A stretch of 64,000 nucleotides of DNA from Nostoc sp. NIES-3756 (GTDB lineage Bacteria > Cyanobacteriota > Cyanobacteriia > Cyanobacteriales > Nostocaceae). Numbering within the stretch: position 1 is the first letter of the stretch; every line of letters begins with the position of its first letter. The position numbers were made by a program, and so were the translations under genes. The stretch covers positions 124,001-188,000 of the forward strand of contig NZ_AP017295.1 in the NCBI RefSeq assembly GCF_001548375.1, in the 5' to 3' direction. Below the pieces are notes generated by a model, which was given only the letters and a program-made list of their open reading frames with translations, was not told the DNA's origin and searched no databases. Shown here one piece after another: positions 55,619-64,000 of this stretch.

Positions 55619-58600
55619 ATGAGTAGACTAAGGGCAAACTGGGATTCACTTCGATATGATTTGATAGCAATATTACTGCCTGTGTTGGGGGCATTTTTTA
55701 CTGCTGTATTAGCGCCATTTTTGAAGTATCCTCTATACGCTTTTTTTTATGCAGCTGTTGCCCTAAGTGCTTGGTACGGTGGCATCCGCCCTGGAATTTT
55801 AACAACCATATTATCTGCTATTTTACTTAACTACGTTTCATTTACTCCTATTTATTCTTTCAAATTAACAGATGTTGGTGAAATAGTCCGTATAGCAGCA
55901 TTTTTCATGATTTCTCTGTTGATAGGTTCCTTAAACGCCAACTTACAATATTCTCAGCAAAAGCTGGAAAAAAATCTGCAAGCTTTAGGGGAAAGTGAAG
56001 AAAAATATCGAGTATTGACAGAAAATATTCCTCAGTTAGTTTGGTTTGCTGATACAAATGGATCGCTGGAATACTTAAACCAGGGTTGGTATGATTATAC
56101 TGGATTAACCCCTGTAGAATCTCTGGGATGGAAGTGGCAACAGGTAATTCACCCAGAGGATTTACCCATTGTGCTAGCGCAATGGAACAGTGCTTTGGAT
56201 TGTGACAATACTTTAGAGATAGAGTCGCGTTTACGAGGAAGGGATGGCAGCTACCGATGGCACATTACAAGAGCTGTACCTGTAATAAATGCTGATGGTA
56301 TAACTCGACGTTGGTTTGGTAGTGCAACAGATATTCATGAACACAAGCAGATACAACAAGCTCTCTATCAGCAAGAACAAGAACATAGTCGGTTGTTACT
56401 AGAGTTAGAAACACAACAACAACAACTCGCAGCCGTGGTGCAGCAAATGCCTGGGGGGTTAATTATTGCTGAGGCTCCATCAGGTAAGTTGCTGCTTGCT
56501 AATACCCAAGTGGAAGAGATTTGGCGGTATCCGTTTGTACATGCGGATGAAATTGAGGAGTACCAAGCATACCAAGGTTTCCATGCTGATGGGAGTCCTT
56601 ACAAACCCCATGAATGGCCGATGGCTCGTTCTATTACTGTAGGTGAGGTTGTGGTGAATGAAGAAATAAATTTTCTGCGAGGAGATGGAACACGGGGAGT
56701 GATGCTTGTTAACTCTGCGCCAATTCGGGATCAAAAAGGACAGATTACAGCTGGGGTAGTGACTTTCCACGATATCACCGAACGCAAACAAGCACAGGAA
56801 GCTTTACGTGAGAGTGAAGAACGCTTTCGGCAAATGGCAGAGAGAATAGAGGATGTTTTTTGGGTGAGTACGACCGTTAATAAAAATTATCAAGTTCTCT
56901 ATGTTAGCCCTGCTTATGAGAGTATTTGGGGTTGTTCTTGCGAGAGTCTGTATAATAATCCCCGTAGTTGGATGGAGGCTATACACCCGGAAGATCAGCA
57001 ACAAGTTATAGAAGATTACTTGGCGCGATCGCCAGATGCTAATCTTGATTTGGAGTTTCGCGTAGTGCGTCCTGATGGTTCGATTCGCTGGATACGCGAT
57101 CGCATTTTCCCAATTTTGGACGAAGACGGCAATTCTTATCGGCTAGTCGGTGTGGCTGAAGATATTACTGAGCGCAAACAAACAGAACTAGCTTTGCAAG
57201 AAAGTCAGGCTTTATTCACCCGCTTCATGCACCATATGCCTGGCTGTGCATTTATTAAGGATGAACAGGGAAAATATGTGTTTGTTAATCCCACAGGAGC
57301 TAGATTAGTAGGTTTAGAACAATCCCAGATAATCGGCAAGACAGATTTTGATTTAGTATCGCCGAACGTGGCTCAACAGTTACATGAAAATGACCAATCA
57401 ATCCTCAATCTAAATCAGACAGTTCAATTGCAGGAGATTGTTCCCTTTGAGAATGAAGAACACTACTGGATGACATTTAAGTTTCCCTTTACTGACGTAG
57501 CTGGACGGCGGATGTTAGCGGGAATGTCATTTGATATTACTGAACGCAAGCATTTAGAGGATGCTTTAAAAGCAAGTGAAAAAAGATTTCGCTGCTTGGT
57601 TGATGCGAAGATTATTGGTGTGATTGTCGCTAATTCAGAATATATTATTGAAGCCAATGATACTTTCTTAGAAATGCTTGGCTATACTCAGGAGGATTTA
57701 GCAGCCGGGAATTTACAATGGCGCGAACTCACACCGCCAGAATATTTATACTTGGATGAGCAGGGTTTAGTAGAACTCCAAACTACTGGCAAATGTACAC
57801 CTTTTGAAAAAGAATTTATCCGCAAAGATGGCTCTCGAGTACCAATTTTGATTGGGGGAAGTGTTTTAGAAGAATCTCCACCTTGTTGGTTATGTTTTGT
57901 CCTAGATATTAGTGAACGCAAGCAAGCAGAAACAGCACTGCGGCAAAGTGAAGAAAGATTCCGGTTGGCGGCTCGGGCTGTGGCGGGGATTGTGTATGAT
58001 TGGGATGTTAAAACTGGTGCTGTTTTCCGTTCTCAAGGGTTGTATCGCTTGATTGGCGTTCGTCCTGAAGATGCAGCACAAACACAAGAGTGGTGGTCAG
58101 AACGCATTCATCCAGATGATATAGCAGATATTCCAGAAGTCTGGGATGCTATGTTGACAGGTAATAGCGATCGCTATGATTTTGAATACCGAGTCCGTCA
58201 TGAAGATGGTCACTGGGTTTATCTCTGGGATCGGGGATATGTCATCCGTAATGAAAATGGTGAGTTAGTGCGGGTAGTTGGTTCTAGTGCTGATATTAGC
58301 GATCGCAAACTTGCGGAAATTGAACGAGTAGAACTATTGCAAAGGGAACAAGCAGCACGCGCTAAAGCGGAGGAAGCCAACCGCATCAAAGATGAATTTT
58401 TGGCTGTATTGTCCCATGAATTGCGATCGCCACTCAACCCGATTTTAGGCTGGACGAAGTTGTTACTTACTCGTCAATTAGACCAAACCACAGTAAAGAA
58501 TGCGTTAGAAACGATTGAGCGTAACGCTAAATTACAAACTAAGCTAATTGATGATTTACTAGATGTTTCCCGGATACTAAGAGGTAAGTTAACTCTCAAT

Positions 58601-59494
58601 ATTGTTTCAGTGAACCTAGTTTCTACTATTACCGAAGCATTAGAAACAGTCCGATTAGCAGCAGAAGCCAAATCCTTACAAATTCAAACGATTTTTGAGG
58701 ATTTAGGTATGGTTAGGGGAGATGGGGCAAGATTACAGCAAGTAGTGTGGAATCTCCTTTCCAATGCGGTTAAATTCACCCCAGCAGGTGGAGAAATTGA
58801 AATTAGGTTAGAAAAAGTAGATTCTCAAGCACAAATCCAAGTCAGGGACACAGGTATAGGTATTGAACCTGAGTTTATTGCGCATATTTTTGAATATTTT
58901 CGCCAAGCAGACAGCAGCACTACCAGAAACTTTGGCGGTTTGGGGCTAGGATTAGCGATTGTGCGTCACCTTGTAGAACTGCATGGTGGCACAATCCGCG
59001 CCGACAGCCAAGGGAAAGGACAAGGAGCGACATTTACAGTACAGCTACCACTCATAGATAATCAAGGTGCAAAGTTGCAGGAAGATGTAGAAGGAAATTT
59101 TGTTGATTCCTTCCTTGGAGGTGTACGCGTTCTCACCGTCGATGATGAAGCTGATACCCGCGATTATCTTGCTTGTGCTTTAGAACAGGCTGGTGCAGAG
59201 GTGATAGTTGCAACTTCCGCCGAAGAAGTATTGAGAATCATTATCCAGTCTCAAGTAGATATTTTGCTGGCTGATATTGGTATGCCAAACATGGATGGAT
59301 ATACTTTAATGCGCCAGATTCGCCAGCTACCCAAAGAACAGGGGGGTGATATTGTGGCGATCGCCTTAACTGCCTACACTAGAGACAGTGATCAACAACA
59401 AGCAATGGCTGCTGGCTTTCAAAGGCATTTATCTAAGCCAATTGATCCCTTTGAATTAGCACAAGCTATTGTCAGTTTATTAGGTAATAGGTAA
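55619..59494 (+). CDS. Hybrid histidine kinase with DUF4118, six PAS domains and a receiver
   Basis: 1291 residues. Seen: a four-helix DUF4118 membrane domain (LIAILLPVLGAFFTAVLAPFLKYPLYAFFY, ALSAWYGGIRPGILTT); six PAS/PAC units with linkers ending in ITERKQ or ISERKQ (at about 128, 270, 400, 530, 650 and 775); HisKA with FLAVLSHELRSPLNP; the HATPase motifs NLLSNAVKF, DTGIGI and GGLGLGLAIVRHLVELHGG; and a C-terminal receiver with RVLTVDDEAD, DILLADIGMPNMDG (phospho-Asp), LTAYT and LSKPID. All catalytic parts are intact. Signal unknown. moeA follows 32 bases later and may share transcription by chance. Confidence 0.96.
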   Translation: MSRLRANWDSLRYDLIAILLPVLGAFFTAVLAPFLKYPLYAFFYAAVALSAWYGGIRPGILTTILSAILLNYVSFTPIYSFKLTDVGEIVRIAAFFMISLLIGSLNANLQYSQQKLEKNLQALGESEEKYRVLTENIPQLVWFADTNGSLEYLNQGWYDYTGLTPVESLGWKWQQVIHPEDLPIVLAQWNSALDCDNTLEIESRLRGRDGSYRWHITRAVPVINADGITRRWFGSATDIHEHKQIQQALYQQEQEHSRLLLELETQQQQLAAVVQQMPGGLIIAEAPSGKLLLANTQVEEIWRYPFVHADEIEEYQAYQGFHADGSPYKPHEWPMARSITVGEVVVNEEINFLRGDGTRGVMLVNSAPIRDQKGQITAGVVTFHDITERKQAQEALRESEERFRQMAERIEDVFWVSTTVNKNYQVLYVSPAYESIWGCSCESLYNNPRSWMEAIHPEDQQQVIEDYLARSPDANLDLEFRVVRPDGSIRWIRDRIFPILDEDGNSYRLVGVAEDITERKQTELALQESQALFTRFMHHMPGCAFIKDEQGKYVFVNPTGARLVGLEQSQIIGKTDFDLVSPNVAQQLHENDQSILNLNQTVQLQEIVPFENEEHYWMTFKFPFTDVAGRRMLAGMSFDITERKHLEDALKASEKRFRCLVDAKIIGVIVANSEYIIEANDTFLEMLGYTQEDLAAGNLQWRELTPPEYLYLDEQGLVELQTTGKCTPFEKEFIRKDGSRVPILIGGSVLEESPPCWLCFVLDISERKQAETALRQSEERFRLAARAVAGIVYDWDVKTGAVFRSQGLYRLIGVRPEDAAQTQEWWSERIHPDDIADIPEVWDAMLTGNSDRYDFEYRVRHEDGHWVYLWDRGYVIRNENGELVRVVGSSADISDRKLAEIERVELLQREQAARAKAEEANRIKDEFLAVLSHELRSPLNPILGWTKLLLTRQLDQTTVKNALETIERNAKLQTKLIDDLLDVSRILRGKLTLNIVSVNLVSTITEALETVRLAAEAKSLQIQTIFEDLGMVRGDGARLQQVVWNLLSNAVKFTPAGGEIEIRLEKVDSQAQIQVRDTGIGIEPEFIAHIFEYFRQADSSTTRNFGGLGLGLAIVRHLVELHGGTIRADSQGKGQGATFTVQLPLIDNQGAKLQEDVEGNFVDSFLGGVRVLTVDDEADTRDYLACALEQAGAEVIVATSAEEVLRIIIQSQVDILLADIGMPNMDGYTLMRQIRQLPKEQGGDIVAIALTAYTRDSDQQQAMAAGFQRHLSKPIDPFELAQAIVSLLGNR

Positions 59495-59526
59495 TGAGTA
59501 AATTATTTTTGTAGTTAATTTTATTT

Positions 59527-60774
59527 ATGATGACTATGGTGTCAGTCAGGGATGCAGCAGATATTATTTTTAATTTAGTTAAGCCGTTAGATAGTCAGCA
59601 GGATAGAGAAATTGTTGATTTATTAGCAGCAAATGGACGTATTCTTGCCACCCCTGTAGATAGTCCTTTAGATTTTCCTCATTGGGATAATTCAGCGATG
59701 GATGGTTACGCAGTAGGTTACGAAGATGTGCAGAACTCCAGCGCCGAACAACCAGTTAGTTTAGAAATTATCGAAGAAATTCCCGCAGGCTATCAACCCA
59801 AATCTACACTGCAACCAGGACAAGCCGCACGCATCTTTACAGGTGCAGTTATCCCCAAGGGTGCGGATACTGTAGTCATGCAGGAAAGAACACGCCAGGA
59901 AGATAAAGATAATCGCGTGTTTATCTTGACTACACCACAACCTGGGGAATTTGTCAGACGTAAAGCATCCTATTACCAAGCTGGCACACAACTATTACCA
60001 GCCGGAATTAAATTAACTGCGGCAGAAATAGCTATTTTAGCTGCGTCTCAATGTCCCCAAGTTAAAGTTTACCGTCGTCCCCGAGTAGCAATTCTCTCTA
60101 CAGGTGATGAATTAGTCACACCTGATCAACCCTTACAACCAGGACAAATTGTCGATTCTAATCAATATGCTTTAGCCGCTTTAGTCCGTCAAATTGGGGC
60201 AGAACCAATATTATTAGGCATTGTTAAAGATAACCCAAAAGCCCTAGAAGAAACTATCACCCACGCCGTAACTAACGCCGATATCATCATTTCTTCGGGT
60301 GGCGTTTCTGTTGGTGATTACGACTACGTTGATCAAATTTTAGCTGCATTAGGCGCGACAATTCACATCCGTTCTGTAGAAATGCGCCCAGGCAAACCCC
60401 TTACCGTTGCTACCTTCCCCCAGTCCGTTATCTATTTTGGTTTACCAGGAAACCCGGCTGCGGTGTTGGTAACATTTTGGCGATTTGTACAGCCAGTAAT
60501 TAAGAAACTATCAGGACTAGTGGAGGGTTGGGAACCAGGATTTGTAAAAGTGCGATCGCATGATGAATTGCGATCAGATGGAAAGCGCGAAACTTATATT
60601 TGGGGACGCTTGCATTTAATTGATGGAGTCTACGAATTTCACAAAGCTGGTGGAAGTCATAGTTCTGGTAATTTGATTAATTTAGCTCAAACCAATGCTT
60701 TAGCAATGCTACCAGTAGGTAAAACATTAATTTCCTCTGGGGAAGAAGTATTAGTTTTACAAAACAATTTTTAA
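59527..60774 (+). CDS. moeA: Molybdopterin molybdenumtransferase MoeA
   Basis: Inserts molybdate into adenylated molybdopterin to make the molybdenum cofactor. 415 residues. Seen: FPHWDNSAMDGYAVGYEDV at the N-terminus, FTGAVIPKGADTVVMQE, the MoCF-binding domain with ILSTGDELVTP and IISSGGVSVGDYDYVDQIL, and MRPGKPLTVATFPQSVIYFGLPGNPAAVLVTF. All family signatures are present. It may start at the second or third Met (MTMVSVRD); ATG at 59527 gives MMTMV. In a nitrate user it would serve nitrate reductase. Confidence 0.97.
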   Translation: MMTMVSVRDAADIIFNLVKPLDSQQDREIVDLLAANGRILATPVDSPLDFPHWDNSAMDGYAVGYEDVQNSSAEQPVSLEIIEEIPAGYQPKSTLQPGQAARIFTGAVIPKGADTVVMQERTRQEDKDNRVFILTTPQPGEFVRRKASYYQAGTQLLPAGIKLTAAEIAILAASQCPQVKVYRRPRVAILSTGDELVTPDQPLQPGQIVDSNQYALAALVRQIGAEPILLGIVKDNPKALEETITHAVTNADIIISSGGVSVGDYDYVDQILAALGATIHIRSVEMRPGKPLTVATFPQSVIYFGLPGNPAAVLVTFWRFVQPVIKKLSGLVEGWEPGFVKVRSHDELRSDGKRETYIWGRLHLIDGVYEFHKAGGSHSSGNLINLAQTNALAMLPVGKTLISSGEEVLVLQNNF

Positions 60775-60808
60775 CCCCAAATAATTACGAATTACGAATT
60801 ACGAATTG
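60775..60808. repeat. ATTACGA heptamer array between convergent genes
   Basis: Three to four ATTACGA copies at about 60782-60807. Same unit as near 44230. Fills the 34-base gap. Confidence 0.75.
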
Positions 60809-62314
60809 TTATTTTCGTGTGTAACGATGTTTTACGCCGATGGGGAAATATTCGTGATCGCCCATCGATGCTAATGCCACCTGTGGTATTTGGTATTCTG
60901 GAGGGACATAGTTAGCAAACTCGCTATTTAACCGCAAAAGTTGAGTCAGAATTGAATTGGCGATAGCTTGGCGTTTATCTTCGCTATCTTCTACACCTGG
61001 CGCTAATTCTACAACTACAGATAAAAAGCGGTTTTTGTCAGTATCTTCTTTCACCTGTAAAACGAATTTACCTGTTACCCACTCTTGGATAACTGTTTGT
61101 TCTAATCCCACTGTGACATTCTCTGGGTAAATATTGGCTCCAAAATAGGAGACTGTAAAGTTAGAACGTCCGAAAACGTAGACAAATGGTAGTTGATTAA
61201 TACCTCTGGAGGATTTGAGAGTTTCTAGAGGGTTAAATCCCCAATTTGCTAAAAACTCAAGCATGGCATCATAAGTAATGATTCCCCCAGTGTCTAAAAT
61301 GTTGTAGCGGATGAGAGGAACACCGTTATTACCAGAAAATAATAATTGCCCGTCTTGCACTTCAAAAAAGCGGTTAACTGGGTCATACTGTACCAGTGTC
61401 GGTAAACGAGATTCCCCAAATAAAGCTTTAGCAGCTTCAGGAGTTTGTGCTAAGAAACGGCGGATGCAAATACTCAAAGGGGTTTCATTACCCAACACGC
61501 CTGCATCGGCTGTACCGTAAAGCGAGGCTGAGTCATAACAAGAATTTTGGGAACCCATTCTTTCCCCGACTAAACTACGCCATTCTTCACTAAATACTTC
61601 CCCCGCCATCACCAGTTTAATTTGATAGCGTTGCCACTCTACACCACGAGCAATGCCTGTATCAATCACATCCTTAAGAAATGGTGGATATCCTAACAAT
61701 ACCACTTGCTCAAAATTACCCCCGAGTTCCTGCACTACCCGCAAGATTTCTTCCTTATTATTACCCGGTGTAATCACGGTGATGAGGTAGCCTTTACTGG
61801 CAAGATAGCGACAGCAGTTAGTAGTAAACATACCACCTACCCATGTGCCAAGGGTGAAACAAATCACCGCGAGAGTGCGTCTAGTATCAGCAGCAAAGCT
61901 ATCGTGAAAAATTTGCTCAAATCTTGTAGCAATTTGCAGCTCATCGGTGAAGAAACGAGGCCAAAATGTGGGTTTACCTGTGGAACCAGAGGAAGCCGCT
62001 ATCATATCGCAACCGGATAAGTTGCCGTTACGGCACAAATCAGTTAAGGGGTAACGAGAAATGTAATTATCTTTAGCGATCGCAGGTAATTGGCGAAAAT
62101 CTTCTAAACTTTGAATAGTATTGGCATCAATTCCCCTCTCTGCCAAAAATGCCTGATATGCAGGTACATTAGCAGCCACATCACGAAACAAACTCAAAAC
62201 CGCCGACTCATCAGAAGTTTGCTGATGTGTTTCCAGTAAAGATGCCAAGGGAGTAGTAACAAAATCATCCCAGGCTTTAATTACTTGTGTTCTGCGTAAT
62301 TCGTTGTTAGTCAT
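60809..62314 (-). CDS. Phenylacetate-CoA ligase-like adenylate-forming enzyme
   Basis: 501 residues of the PaaK/coenzyme F390 synthetase-like superfamily, which activates carboxylates with ATP. Seen: the P-loop MIAASSGSTGKPTFWP with SGSTGKP; VNRFFEVQDGQLLFSGNNGVPLIRYNILDTGGIITYD, the central AMP-binding region with the acidic residue; and a C-terminal lid domain (FGANIYPENVTVGLEQ, FVLQVKEDTDKNRFLSVVVELAPGVED). Acceptor and acid are unknown. The gene stands alone, with no ring-cleavage genes near, so phenylacetate use is not supported. Confidence 0.88.
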   Translation of the reverse strand: MTNNELRRTQVIKAWDDFVTTPLASLLETHQQTSDESAVLSLFRDVAANVPAYQAFLAERGIDANTIQSLEDFRQLPAIAKDNYISRYPLTDLCRNGNLSGCDMIAASSGSTGKPTFWPRFFTDELQIATRFEQIFHDSFAADTRRTLAVICFTLGTWVGGMFTTNCCRYLASKGYLITVITPGNNKEEILRVVQELGGNFEQVVLLGYPPFLKDVIDTGIARGVEWQRYQIKLVMAGEVFSEEWRSLVGERMGSQNSCYDSASLYGTADAGVLGNETPLSICIRRFLAQTPEAAKALFGESRLPTLVQYDPVNRFFEVQDGQLLFSGNNGVPLIRYNILDTGGIITYDAMLEFLANWGFNPLETLKSSRGINQLPFVYVFGRSNFTVSYFGANIYPENVTVGLEQTVIQEWVTGKFVLQVKEDTDKNRFLSVVVELAPGVEDSEDKRQAIANSILTQLLRLNSEFANYVPPEYQIPQVALASMGDHEYFPIGVKHRYTRK

Positions 62315-62421
62315 TAGTCAACAGTTAACCGTTAACGCTTGCTTCTTTAGACAATATTCGTAAATGGTACTAGATTCGTTGTAGTAATTTAGAAAAATGC
62401 TCATCTATATCCTTCATCACC

Positions 62422-64000
62422 ATGCAGGTTTATTGCAGTAAGCAACACGCAAATCATGGCAGTAATCGTTTTTGTACCCACTGCGGTGAAGCTTTGCCGC
62501 TTGCTGTGCAGCAAATTATAGATAATCGCTATCGGATTATACGTCAACTAGGACAGGGTGGTTTTGGACGGACTTATTTAGCTGAAGATATCAAAAAGGC
62601 TAATCAACCTTTTGTAGTCAAGGAATTTGCACCCCAAGTAGAACAAAAAGAAGACTTACAAAAAGCAAAGGAGTTGTTTGAGAGAGAAGCCAATGTCCTC
62701 AAAAGACTCCAGCATTCTCAAATTCCTCGTTTTCACGGTTCTTTACAAGCAAAAATTGGTACTAAGGATTTCTTCTTTTTAGTCCAAGACTATGTAGAGG
62801 GTGACAACTACTGGCAACTTTTAGAACAGCGTCAAAGTCAAGGAAAAGCTTTTACAGAACAGGAAATAATCACTTTACTGCAACAAATTTTACCTGTTTT
62901 ATCTTATATTCACTCTCAAAATGTCGTTCACCGCGATATTTCACCTGATAACTTAATTTGTCGTCGTGCTGATAATCTACCTATTCTCATCGACTTTGGT
63001 GGGGTAAAACAGTTACCTGCTTCTCAAGGTTTATGGTTAACTAAGTTGGCTGGCAATAATACTATTTTAGGTAAAAAAGGTTACGCTCCAGAGGAGCAAC
63101 TAAGACAAGGGAAAGTATTTATAAGCAGCGATTTATACTCTTTAGGTGTTACGGCGTTAGTATTGCTGACAGGTAAAGAGCCGCAACAATTATACGATAG
63201 CTATCAGGGTATATGGCGTTGGGGTAGAGAAATTAAAGTTAGTAGACAACTGGAAACAGTGTTAAAAAAGATGCTAGCTTATAAACCCAGCGATCGCTAT
63301 CAAAGTGCAGCACAAATCCTCAATGATTTACCCGCGCCTCTAGGGGTGACTAAGCCACCATCTACCCACCTGACTAAGATTAAAACAATGGTAGTTTCTC
63401 CTGGGCGGAAAGCAACAGTTCTAGCTGGGAAACTCCAGCGCCAGACTCAAGCCGCCAGCCAAAAGTTACCTTTACCTATCTGGCTACGTCCTTTTGCTAT
63501 TAGCTTTGGGGTAACAGGCTTAATTGTGTTAACGGGTGCGGGAACGTTTGCTTTAGTAAATTCCGTTGTACGTGGTGTATCTTCAATTTCTTTACCGTCT
63601 ATTTCTTTACCCGAACTACCATCCTTACCCAACCCTCTGGCGCAGCCAGTCGGCGACAAAAACAAAACTAGTAGCGGTGAAATTCTTAACCGTCGTCAAC
63701 AGCTAGAAATTCCCGAAAGATTTTTTATCCAAACGGTAGATAGTTTATTTTATGCCCAGAAGCCACAATTAAAAGGACGTAGCTTGACATCTAAGGCGGA
63801 AGATGCGCCTTTAAGAGAGGAATGGCACATCGTCGCTGGAGATTTTTTGAATAAAATAGAACAGGCTAACCTCAGTACTGCATCTCGGCGAAAACTAGGA
63901 AGCTATACCCAAAGAGATTACGAAAATTGGAGACGACAAGCACGTTCAGGACAACTAGGTAATTACACCATCAACGATCTCAACACAGACACAAATCAAA
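62422..64000 (+). CDS. 4-Cys-type Ser/Thr protein kinase (C-terminus beyond window)
   Basis: Hanks-type kinase, 526 residues visible, still open at base 64000. Seen: an N-terminal zinc-ribbon-like tag YCSKQHANHGSNRFCTHCGEAL, where the usual first C-x-x-C is C-x3-H; the Gly loop GQGGFG (45-50); Lys67 in VVKEF; HRDISPDNL; DFGGVK; GYAPEEQL; a membrane helix at about 355-375 (PFAISFGVTGLIVLTGAGTFAL); and then a domain (IPERFFIQTVDSLFYAQKPQLKGRSL...) that I do not recognise. Kinase residues are all present. The start is the ATG at 62422, the first before the ribbon. SPK-type kinases with this ribbon are common in Nostoc. Confidence 0.93.
   Translation, partial: MQVYCSKQHANHGSNRFCTHCGEALPLAVQQIIDNRYRIIRQLGQGGFGRTYLAEDIKKANQPFVVKEFAPQVEQKEDLQKAKELFEREANVLKRLQHSQIPRFHGSLQAKIGTKDFFFLVQDYVEGDNYWQLLEQRQSQGKAFTEQEIITLLQQILPVLSYIHSQNVVHRDISPDNLICRRADNLPILIDFGGVKQLPASQGLWLTKLAGNNTILGKKGYAPEEQLRQGKVFISSDLYSLGVTALVLLTGKEPQQLYDSYQGIWRWGREIKVSRQLETVLKKMLAYKPSDRYQSAAQILNDLPAPLGVTKPPSTHLTKIKTMVVSPGRKATVLAGKLQRQTQAASQKLPLPIWLRPFAISFGVTGLIVLTGAGTFALVNSVVRGVSSISLPSISLPELPSLPNPLAQPVGDKNKTSSGEILNRRQQLEIPERFFIQTVDSLFYAQKPQLKGRSLTSKAEDAPLREEWHIVAGDFLNKIEQANLSTASRRKLGSYTQRDYENWRRQARSGQLGNYTINDLNTDTNQ

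Noticed and set aside
60809..62314. Phenylacetate degradation gene paaK
   Set aside because: The family match is general; no other paa genes are present and the chain is diverged.

Overview
The window looks like the chromosome of a filamentous cyanobacterium of the Nostoc/Anabaena type. The evidence is the abundance of HIP1 octamers (GCGATCGC), many short tandem heptamer repeats between genes (units such as GTCAACA, GGACTAT, ATTACGA, AGGAGGC), cyanobacteria-style multi-PAS hybrid histidine kinases, and a 4-Cys-type Ser/Thr kinase. No tRNA, rRNA, CRISPR array or intact insertion sequence was seen.

Layout. 1-5.5 kb: a truncated CheB-CheR-PAS-histidine kinase fusion, then NAD-dependent DNA ligase. 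6.1-6.5 kb: a KGG-repeat stress protein. 6.7-19.7 kb: an organosulfur-like cluster. It has a minus-strand run (SfnB-like flavoprotein, sulfonate-type binding protein, stand-alone RRXRR protein, cysteine-dioxygenase-like cupin, class II aldolase, second binding protein, nitroreductase-family oxidoreductase, SDR). A plus-strand run follows (aldo/keto reductase, binding-protein remnant, arylsulfotransferase, GST, DUF442 phosphatase-like protein, third binding protein). No permease or ATPase for these binding proteins lies in the window.

19.9-23.0 kb: a fluoride-resistance island. A recognisable fluoride (crcB) riboswitch precedes a cation/proton antiporter with a UspA tail and a FluC/CrcB channel. 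A DUF190 protein and a second CrcB lie on the other strand. A decayed copy of the third binding protein follows; it appears to have lost 213 bp between two HIP1 sites.

23.6-27.4 kb: the most interesting locus. A CHAT-domain protein and an NB-ARC (NLR-like) ATPase are adjacent. The last residues of the first and the first residues of the second carry the same Gly/Ile/Asn-rich motif, as in effector/NLR pairs thought to signal by prion-like amyloid templating. The CHAT protein keeps the catalytic Cys but seems to lack the usual His. The NLR has a transmembrane segment and four Ig-like repeats at its C-terminus.

27.4-64 kb: mostly housekeeping and envelope genes. These are a membrane protein interrupted by an in-frame palindromic element, a small exported protein, a SagB-type double nitroreductase, a DUF4349 lipoprotein, gatA, a RodZ-like protein, valine-pyruvate transaminase, rimM with a repeat-derived N-terminus, a Ser/Thr kinase, an alpha/beta hydrolase, an SLH protein, a class A beta-lactamase-like protein, an RNA methyltransferase, a sugar dehydrogenase lipoprotein, a cupin, a HEAT-repeat protein, a GNAT enzyme, a 54-residue membrane protein, an AmpG-like transporter, a SemiSWEET-like protein, an RNase II/R-type enzyme, rpsR, rpmG, an RDD protein, a six-PAS hybrid kinase, moeA, a phenylacetate-CoA-ligase-like enzyme, and a second Ser/Thr kinase cut by the window end.
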